Assembly: GCA_002787455.1 (NCBI GenBank)
Contig: PCWU01000115.1
Location: 4,385-11,844, forward strand
DNA from: Gallionellaceae bacterium CG11_big_fil_rev_8_21_14_0_20_60_62
GTDB lineage: Bacteria; Pseudomonadota; Gammaproteobacteria; Burkholderiales; Gallionellaceae
Direction: 5' to 3'
DNA: 7,460 nt
Shown: piece after piece, positions 1 to 4,974 of the stretch
Layout of the letters: every line of letters starts with the position of its first letter
How positions within the stretch are numbered: position 1 is the stretch's first letter
Position numbers and translations under genes: made by a program
Notes under the pieces: generated by a model
Seen by the model: the letters and a program-made list of their open reading frames with translations, nothing else
Databases searched by the model: none
Told to the model about the DNA's origin: nothing

Positions 1-353
1 CGATGGTGGACGAGATCAGGGCAGCCCTGTCCGGCATGCTGGCGCCGGAGAAGAGGGAAAGCATCATCGGTATGGTCGAGGTGCGCCAGGTTTACCACAT
101 CTCCAAAGTGGGCACGGTGGCGGGTTGCTATGTCACCGAGGGCATGGTCAAGCGCGGTTCCAGCGTGCGTGTGTTGCGCAACAACGTGGTGATCCATACC
201 GGCGATCTGGATTCGCTCAAGCGCTTCAAGGACGACGCGAAGGAAGTGAAGTCCAACTTCGAGTGTGGCCTGTCGCTGCGCGGTTTCAATGACCTCGAGG
301 TGGGGGACATGCTCGAAGTATTCGAGATCGTCGAAGTGGCGCGGGCGCTGTAA
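1..353 (+). CDS. infB: Translation initiation factor IF-2, C-terminal fragment
   Basis: This is the end of IF2, the GTPase that places initiator tRNA on the 30S subunit and promotes subunit joining. The reading frame is open from the window edge (first full codon at 3), so the GTP-binding domain and the rest of the N-terminal part lie upstream. The visible 116 residues match the conserved C-terminal region of IF2: a SGMLAPEKRE segment, EVRQVYHISKVGTVAGCYV, then VVIHTGDLDSLKRFKDD, VKSNFECGLSL and the family's typical ending EVFEIVEVAR. This region includes the domain that binds the fMet-tRNA acceptor end. The TAA stop overlaps the rbfA ATG in TAATG, which suggests translational coupling. infB-rbfA-truB is a classic bacterial order, usually preceded by nusA. 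The identification is firm; only the partial extent limits it. Confidence 0.97.
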   Translation, partial: MVDEIRAALSGMLAPEKRESIIGMVEVRQVYHISKVGTVAGCYVTEGMVKRGSSVRVLRNNVVIHTGDLDSLKRFKDDAKEVKSNFECGLSLRGFNDLEVGDMLEVFEIVEVARAL

Positions 354-709
354 TGGCGAAAGACTTCGCGCGCACAGACCGTATCTCGGAACAGATCCTG
401 CGCGAGTTGGCGCAGTTCATCCGGCTGGAAGTGAAAGACCCGCGCGTGCGCAAAGTCACCCTGACCGGCGTTGATGTGACCCGCGATCACGCCCATGCCA
501 GTGTGTTCTACACCTCGCTGGACGGTGACAGCGAATTGCTGCAACAGGGGCTGGAGCGTGCCGCCGGCTTCCTGCGCAGCCAGTTGGCGCACGCCATGAA
601 ACTGCGCATCACGCCGCAATTGCATTTCGTCTATGACGCCTCCATCGAGCGCGGCGCGCACCTGTCGCAACTCATCGATCAAGCAGTCGCCAGTGACCAA
701 AAAGGTTGA
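353..709 (+). CDS. rbfA: 30S ribosome-binding factor RbfA
   Basis: RbfA is a small KH-fold protein that binds the immature 30S subunit near the 5' region of 16S rRNA and assists late maturation and cold adaptation. The 118-residue product fits the family (about 110-135 residues). It has the N-terminal helix RISEQILRELAQFI, the conserved LEVKDPRV at residues 25-32, VDVTRDHAHASVF at about 40-52, the AAG of the KH-type helix kink at 70-72, and the late block LRITPQLHFVYDASIERG. The ATG shares its first base with the infB stop, so the start is well fixed. The 3' end overlaps the probable truB start by 17 bases. No separate promoter is visible, and expression probably depends on the upstream infB transcript with coupled translation. 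Confidence 0.96.
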   Translation: MAKDFARTDRISEQILRELAQFIRLEVKDPRVRKVTLTGVDVTRDHAHASVFYTSLDGDSELLQQGLERAAGFLRSQLAHAMKLRITPQLHFVYDASIERGAHLSQLIDQAVASDQKG

Positions 710-1634
710 GCATCCCAAACAGCCGAAGCGACAGTTGGACGGTGTGTTGTTGTTCGATAAGCCGCTGGAACTGAGTTCCAACATCGCGCTGCAGAAAGTA
801 CGCCGTCTTTACCGGGCTGAAAAAGCCGGGCACACCGGCACCCTCGACCCGCTCGCCACCGGATTGCTGCCGGTCTGTTTCGGCGAGGCGACCAAATTTA
901 CCCATGCCTTGTTGGATGCGGACAAGCGTTATCGCGCCACCGTTCGCCTCGGCCAGCGCACCAGCACCGGCGATGCCGAAGGCGAAATCCTCGAACAGCG
1001 CGCGGTGGCGGTCGGTGCGGAACAGTTGTCGCGGGTGCTGGCCGCCTTCACCGGTGAAATCATGCAATTGCCGCCGATGCACAGCGCGCTCAAGTACCAG
1101 GGCAAACCGCTGTACGAATATATTCGCCAGGGCGTGGTGATCGAGCGCGAGCCGCGCAAGGTGATGATCCGCGAACTGCGCATGGAACATCGGGCGGGTG
1201 ACGAGCTGGTGCTCGATGTGCTGTGCAGCAAGGGCACTTATGTGCGCACGCTGGCGGAGGATATCGGCGAAGCGCTGGATTGCGGCGCGCATCTGACCGG
1301 ATTGCGCCGCAGCGGTATTGGCAACTTCAGCCTGGAACAGGCTTATACCCTGACGCAACTGGAGGCGATGGATGCCGCGCAACGCGACGCCTGTCTGTTG
1401 CCGCCGGACAGCCTGGTGCTAAATCTGCCCGCGCTGGCACTGGATGCGCACCAGGCGGAACGGCTGGCACGGGGGCAACGGCTGGCATGGCAAGACGGGC
1501 AGCCGGACGGCCCGCGCCGCCTGTATGCGGCCTCCGGGTTTATCGGGCTGGGCCTGCTGGCCGTTGGCAGGCTGTCCCCGCACCGCCTTCTGGCACGCGT
1601 GGCCAAGGCGGCGGCGCAACCGAATTCAGCTTGA
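693..1634 (+). CDS. truB: tRNA pseudouridine(55) synthase TruB
   Basis: TruB converts uridine 55 in the T loop of tRNAs to pseudouridine and also acts as a tRNA-folding chaperone. From the GTG at 693 the product is 313 residues (MTKKVEHPKQPKRQLDGVL...), essentially the length I recall for E. coli TruB. It shows the DGVLLFDKP motif at 16-24 and the catalytic block GHTGTLDPLATGLLP at 46-60 with nucleophile D52. Further on are the RYRATVRLGQRTSTGDAEG segment, SKGTYVRTLAEDIG, and a C-terminal PUA-like part ending near GRLSPHRLLARV. An ATG at 633 would add 20 residues of rbfA sequence in a shifted frame with no family resemblance, so I reject it. A TTG at 735 is possible but would begin right at the core. 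The Shine-Dalgarno signal before 693 is weak, and coupling to rbfA is likely. Confidence 0.93.
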   Translation: MTKKVEHPKQPKRQLDGVLLFDKPLELSSNIALQKVRRLYRAEKAGHTGTLDPLATGLLPVCFGEATKFTHALLDADKRYRATVRLGQRTSTGDAEGEILEQRAVAVGAEQLSRVLAAFTGEIMQLPPMHSALKYQGKPLYEYIRQGVVIEREPRKVMIRELRMEHRAGDELVLDVLCSKGTYVRTLAEDIGEALDCGAHLTGLRRSGIGNFSLEQAYTLTQLEAMDAAQRDACLLPPDSLVLNLPALALDAHQAERLARGQRLAWQDGQPDGPRRLYAASGFIGLGLLAVGRLSPHRLLARVAKAAAQPNSA

Positions 1635-1660
1635 GCGCCGACCCGATTCAAGTGTAGAAT
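1631..1660 (+). promoter_or_regulatory. Predicted sigma70 promoter for rpsO(-pnp)
   Basis: A TTGAGC -35-like hexamer at 1631-1636, overlapping the truB stop codon, is followed after 18 bases by TAGAAT at 1655-1660. Transcription would start near 1667, giving a leader of about 40 bases before rpsO. The bases just after the -10 (GCCGC) are GC-rich, as in growth-rate and stringent-response controlled promoters. This is a prediction from sequence only. An rpsO promoter in this gap is known in other proteobacteria. Confidence 0.6.
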
Positions 1661-1707
1661 GCCGCACTTTTTTATTACTGCACCTTTTTAACTGGAGAGA
1701 GAAGTCA

Positions 1708-1977
1708 ATGTCTATTACCGCCGCCCAAAAATCGCAGATCGTGGCCGACTACCAAAGAGCCCAAGGCGATACCGGCTCCCCCGAAGTGCAAGTGGCGCTG
1801 ATGACCGCGCGCATCAACTACCTGACCGACCACTTCAAGGAGCACAACAAAGACCATCACTCCCGCCGCGGCCTGCTGCGTCTGGTCAGCCGCCGCCGCA
1901 AGTTGCTGGATTATCTGAAGAGCAAGAACGAAGAAGGTTACAAGACGCTGATTCAGCGTCTCGAACTGCGCAAGTAA
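1708..1977 (+). CDS. rpsO: 30S ribosomal protein S15
   Basis: S15 is a primary 16S rRNA-binding protein that organises the central domain (platform) of the 30S subunit and contributes to a bridge with the 50S subunit. The product is 89 residues, the usual length. It carries the signature GDTGSPEVQVALMTARI at 20-36 and the rRNA-binding HNKDHHSRRGLL at 46-57, followed by LVSRRRKLLDYL. A good Shine-Dalgarno sequence, GGAG at 1694-1697, lies ten bases before the ATG and fixes the start. A predicted promoter precedes the gene and a hairpin terminator follows it, so rpsO can be made alone or with pnp, as in E. coli. S15 represses its own mRNA in several bacteria, but the predicted leader here is short and I see no obvious pseudoknot. 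Confidence 0.98.
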   Translation: MSITAAQKSQIVADYQRAQGDTGSPEVQVALMTARINYLTDHFKEHNKDHHSRRGLLRLVSRRRKLLDYLKSKNEEGYKTLIQRLELRK

Positions 1978-1990
1978 GACAACATCACCG

Positions 1991-2020
1991 GCGGGTCGCA
2001 ATAGCGGCCCGCTTCGTTTT
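1991..2020 (+). terminator. Rho-independent terminator/attenuator between rpsO and pnp
   Basis: A 9-bp stem pairs GCGGGTCGC (1991-1999) with GCGGCCCGC (2004-2012), with one G-U pair and an AATA tetraloop. An interrupted T tract, TTCGTTTT, follows at 2013-2020. No convincing promoter lies between it and pnp, so pnp probably needs partial read-through. That would make this an attenuator setting the rpsO:pnp ratio, like the terminator between these genes in E. coli. Confidence 0.75.
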
Positions 2021-2056
2021 GGCGCGCCGATAACTTGCCTGCCGCTAACACTTTCA

Positions 2057-2063
2057 AGAGAGG
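2057..2063 (+). promoter_or_regulatory. pnp ribosome-binding site fixing a TTG start
   Basis: The purine-rich AGAGAGG matches the anti-Shine-Dalgarno region well and sits six bases before the TTG at 2070. It supports a non-ATG start for pnp, whose family N-terminus begins exactly there. Confidence 0.75.
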
Positions 2064-2069
2064 TCTATT

Positions 2070-4184
2070 TTGAGCCATTACAAAAAAACACTGGATTACG
2101 GCAACCATCAACTGAAGCTGGAAACCGGCGAGATCGCCAAACAAGCCAGCGCTGCGGTGCTGGTTAGTCTGGGTGACACCGTGGTGCTGGTCACCGTGGT
2201 CGGACGCAAGAACGCCAAGCCGGATCAGGATTTTTTCCCGCTAACCGTGGACTATATCGAGAAGACTTACGCGGCCGGCAAGATTCCCGGCGGTTTCCTC
2301 AAGCGTGAAGGCCCGTTGCGCGAAAAGGAGATTCTGACTTGCCGTCTGATCGACCGCCCGTTGCGCCCGCTGTTCCCGGAAGGTTTTTACAATGAAGTGC
2401 AGATTGTGGCGACCGTGATGTCGTCCGACCCGCAGATCGATTCCGACATTCCGGCGATGATCGGCGCCTCCGCCGCGCTGGCGATTTCCGGCATTCCGTT
2501 CGACGGCCCGATCGGGGCGGCGCGCGTGGGCTATGCCAACGGCCAGTATTTGCTCAATCCGACCAAGGACGAATTGGCCACCTCGCAGATGGACCTGGTG
2601 GTGGCGGGCACGGCGCAGGCGGTGCTGATGGTCGAATCCGAGGCGCAGGAACTGTCGGAAGAAGTCATGCTGGGCGCGGTGGTGTTCGGCCACGAGCAGA
2701 TGCAAAAAGTTATCGCTGCCATCAACGAAATGGCCGATGCGGTCGGCAACGACGACTGGGATTGGGCACCCGCGCCGAAGAATGAAGCGCTGATCGCGCG
2801 CATCAATGTGCTGGCGGAACAGGAATTGAATGCGGCCTACGCGGTGCGCGAAAAACAGGCGCGCACCCATCAGGTCGAGACAATTCGCGCCAAAGTGTTC
2901 GAGGCGCTGGCGACACCGGAATTCGAAAATGTTTCCAAAAACGAGATCGGCGAACTGTTCAGCGCACTGGAAGCGAAGATTGTGCGCGGCCAGATTCTGA
3001 GCGGCGAACCGCGCATCGACGGCCGCGACACGCGCACCGTGCGCCCGATCACCATCCGCACCGGCGTGTTGCCGCGCACCCATGGTTCGGTGCTGTTCAC
3101 CCGTGGCGAAACGCAGGCGCTGGTGGTTGCCACCCTGGGTTCGATGCGCGACGCGCAAAAAATCGACGCCCTGCAAGGCGAATACAACGACCGCTTCATG
3201 CTGCACTACAACTTCCCGCCTTACGCCACCGGCGAAACCGGCCGTGTCGGCACGCCGAAACGGCGCGAGATCGGCCACGGCCGTCTGGCCAAGCGCGCGC
3301 TGGTTGCGGTGTTGCCGAGCGAGGAGGAGTGCGGCTACGCAATGCGTGTGGTCTCGGAAATCACTGAATCCAACGGTTCCAGCTCGATGGCCTCGGTGTG
3401 CGGAGGTTGCCTGTCGCTGATGGATGCGGGCGTTTCGTTGAAAAATCACGTGGCCGGTATCGCCATGGGGCTGATCAAGGATGGCGGACGTTTTGCCGTG
3501 CTGACCGACATCCTCGGCGACGAAGATCACCTCGGCGATATGGACTTCAAGGTGGCCGGTTCCGACAGCGGCATCACCGCATTGCAGATGGACATCAAGA
3601 TCAACGGTATCACCAAAGAGATTATGCAGGTGGCATTGAGCCAGGCCAGGGAAGGTCGCATGCACATCCTCGGGCTGATGAAGCAGGTGATGCCGTCGGT
3701 GCGTCCGGATGTCTCCGAATTCGCGCCGCGCATGATCAAGATGAAGATCAATCCGGACAAGATCCGCGATGTGATCGGCAAGGGTGGCGCGGTGATCCGC
3801 ACGCTGACCGAGGAAACCGGCACCACCATTGACATCGATGACGAAGGCAATATCACCATTGCCTGTGTCAGCGGCGAGGCGGGTGAGTTGGCCAGAAAGC
3901 GCATCAGCGACATTGTTGCCGAAGTCGAAGTGGGAAAGATCTACGAGGGCCCGGTGGTCAAACTGCTGGACTTTGGCGCTCTGATCAACATTCTGCCGGG
4001 CAAGGACGGTTTGCTGCATATCTCGCAAATTTCGCACGAGCGCATCGCCAGCGTGTCCGATCACCTGAAAGAAGGCCAGGTGGTTAAGGTCAAGGTGCTG
4101 GAAGTGGACGACAAGGGACGCATGCGTTTGAGCATGAAGGCCTTGCAGCCGCGTCCGGAAACCGAGGCGCCCGCCGCGGAATGA
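2070..4184 (+). CDS. pnp: Polyribonucleotide nucleotidyltransferase (PNPase)
   Basis: PNPase is a trimeric 3'-5' phosphorolytic exoribonuclease that releases nucleoside diphosphates from RNA and can add tails in reverse. It is also a core subunit of many RNA degradosomes. The 704 residues contain the full layout: a first RNase PH domain (about 10-145), a helical linker, and a second RNase PH domain that follows RIDGRD (315-320) and includes the catalytic acidic block DEDHLGDMDF with D484 and D490. A KH domain with GKGG at 570-573 and an S1 domain (about 621-692) complete it. Translation starts at TTG 2070: an AGAGAGG Shine-Dalgarno ends six bases upstream, the next residues (SHYKKTLDYGNHQLKLETGE) are the normal N-terminus, and no in-frame ATG lies nearby. 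A patch near the RNA-binding loop (FLKREGPLREKE, 76-87) differs from the GRPSE-type sequence I expect. Confidence 0.98.
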   Translation: MSHYKKTLDYGNHQLKLETGEIAKQASAAVLVSLGDTVVLVTVVGRKNAKPDQDFFPLTVDYIEKTYAAGKIPGGFLKREGPLREKEILTCRLIDRPLRPLFPEGFYNEVQIVATVMSSDPQIDSDIPAMIGASAALAISGIPFDGPIGAARVGYANGQYLLNPTKDELATSQMDLVVAGTAQAVLMVESEAQELSEEVMLGAVVFGHEQMQKVIAAINEMADAVGNDDWDWAPAPKNEALIARINVLAEQELNAAYAVREKQARTHQVETIRAKVFEALATPEFENVSKNEIGELFSALEAKIVRGQILSGEPRIDGRDTRTVRPITIRTGVLPRTHGSVLFTRGETQALVVATLGSMRDAQKIDALQGEYNDRFMLHYNFPPYATGETGRVGTPKRREIGHGRLAKRALVAVLPSEEECGYAMRVVSEITESNGSSSMASVCGGCLSLMDAGVSLKNHVAGIAMGLIKDGGRFAVLTDILGDEDHLGDMDFKVAGSDSGITALQMDIKINGITKEIMQVALSQAREGRMHILGLMKQVMPSVRPDVSEFAPRMIKMKINPDKIRDVIGKGGAVIRTLTEETGTTIDIDDEGNITIACVSGEAGELARKRISDIVAEVEVGKIYEGPVVKLLDFGALINILPGKDGLLHISQISHERIASVSDHLKEGQVVKVKVLEVDDKGRMRLSMKALQPRPETEAPAAE

Positions 4185-4204
4185 TGCGGTAGAAAATGTT
4201 TATG

Positions 4205-4230
4205 AAGCCCCGCCCTGCGCGGGGCTTTTT
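4205..4230 (+). terminator. Rho-independent terminator after pnp
   Basis: AAGCCCCGC (4205-4213) pairs with GCGGGGCTT (4219-4227) around a five-base CCTGC loop, and the T run reaches 4230. It has the classic form of a strong intrinsic terminator and marks the end of the infB-pnp cluster. The glycosylase ATG at 4238 lies only seven bases beyond the T run. Confidence 0.9.
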
Positions 4231-4237
4231 ATTCCAG

Positions 4238-4894
4238 ATGAAAAAATTTTCCACAAATTGCCGTGACTGCCCGCGTCTCGCTGCGTTCCTGAATGAGGTA
4301 AGGCTGGCGCAGCCGACCTATCTTGCCAAGCCCGTTCCATCGTTCGGCACTGCGGGTTCACCGCTGCTGATTGTCGGCCTGGCGCCGGGTATGCATGGCG
4401 CAAACCGCACCGGCAGGCCGTTCAGCGGCGACTACGCGGGGGACCTGTTGTATTCCACATTGCACAAGTTCGGTCTTGCTACTGCATCCGAGCCGCTGGA
4501 TGCGAACAGGAATGCCAATCCCGCGCTTGAACTCAAAGGCTGCCGCATCACCAACGCGGTACGCTGCCTGCCGCCGCAGAACAAACCGCTGCCGGACGAG
4601 ATCAGGCAGTGCAACGCTTATCTGGCGCGCGAATTGGCTGCCTTGCCACAGAAGGCAACGGTGCTGGCATTGGGCACCATCGCGCATGAGGCGGTGCTGC
4701 GCGCAAGTGGATTGAAGGTGAAGGATTTTAGGTTCGGCCATGCCGCACAACATGAGTTGCCGAACGGCCTGCAGCTGTATGACAGCTATCATTGCAGCCG
4801 CTACAATACCCAGACCAAACGTTTGACCGAGGTAATGTTCCATCGGGTCTTCGAGTCCATCCTTGAAAATAAAAAATTAATTAGCCACGGATGA
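4238..4894 (+). CDS. Family 5 (UDGb-type) uracil-DNA glycosylase
   Basis: This gene probably encodes a DNA glycosylase that removes uracil, and in characterised relatives also other deaminated or damaged bases, to start base-excision repair. The 218 residues carry the family 5 pattern: CRDCPRL near the N-terminus, motif 1 GLAPGMHGANRTGRPFSGD at 47-65 (no acidic or Asn catalytic residue after GLAPG, as known for family 5), ALGTIAHEAVL at 144-154, and the motif-2 region YHCSRYNTQTKRLT at 184-197. Cysteines 8, 11, 110 and 125 are well placed to hold a [4Fe-4S] cluster. I chose ATG 4238 because upstream in-frame ATGs at 4196 and 4202 would translate through the pnp terminator hairpin. No clear Shine-Dalgarno precedes either site. 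The last three codons and the stop lie in a palindromic repeat shared with the uvrC upstream region. The family call is strong; substrate range is inferred. Confidence 0.9.
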   Translation: MKKFSTNCRDCPRLAAFLNEVRLAQPTYLAKPVPSFGTAGSPLLIVGLAPGMHGANRTGRPFSGDYAGDLLYSTLHKFGLATASEPLDANRNANPALELKGCRITNAVRCLPPQNKPLPDEIRQCNAYLARELAALPQKATVLALGTIAHEAVLRASGLKVKDFRFGHAAQHELPNGLQLYDSYHCSRYNTQTKRLTEVMFHRVFESILENKKLISHG

Positions 4895-4961
4895 ACACCG
4901 ATCAACACGGATGATTTTGGGTTGGCGTTTATCTGTGGATATGCGTGTTCATCCGTGGCTG
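4882..4961. repeat. Palindromic repeat element with 10-base internal periodicity
   Basis: A perfect 16-base inverted repeat, AGCCACGGATGAACAC at 4883-4898 and its complement at 4945-4960, bounds this element. Inside it a second paired segment, CACGGAT (4906-4912) with ATCTGTG (4931-4937), brackets an 18-base loop. The left arm is three 10-base near-copies in tandem, ACGGATGAAC (4887), ACCGATCAAC (4897) and ACGGATGATT (4907); the right arm mirrors them. This resembles dispersed palindromic repeats of the CCACGGATGAACAC type that I recall from many bacterial genomes. Only one copy is visible here, so dispersal is inferred. The element fills nearly the whole gap between the glycosylase and uvrC and could form a strong hairpin in RNA. 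Confidence 0.8.
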
Positions 4962-4974
4962 GGTTGAGTATTTA

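Noticed and set aside
633..692. ATG 633 as the truB start
   Set aside because: The added 20 residues are rbfA coding sequence read in another frame with no TruB similarity; GTG 693 gives the family length.
2021..2028. GGCGCGCC palindrome
   Set aside because: An eight-base GC palindrome is unremarkable at this base composition, and nothing else around it suggests a binding site.
2019..2051. Possible pnp promoter in the rpsO-pnp gap (TTGGCG or TTGCCT as -35)
   Set aside because: No acceptable -10 hexamer occurs at 16-18 bases from either; the nearest, TAACAC, is about 21 bases from the first.
2241..4064. Long open frame on the minus strand (607 codons) opposite pnp
   Set aside because: It is rich in His, Arg, Gln and Ala with no recognisable motif, and lies fully antisense to a complete PNPase gene. 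Strong third-position GC bias in pnp explains the lack of stops.
4887..4916. Tandem 10-base units as a possible CRISPR or iteron array
   Set aside because: The units are contiguous with no spacers, too few, and mirrored in a palindrome. There are no cas or replication-initiator genes nearby.
4945..4974. Upstream GTG start for uvrC adding ten residues
   Set aside because: These residues are encoded by the right arm of the palindromic repeat and do not resemble UvrC N-termini, which begin a few residues before the Phe-Asp-Pro segment reached from ATG 4975.
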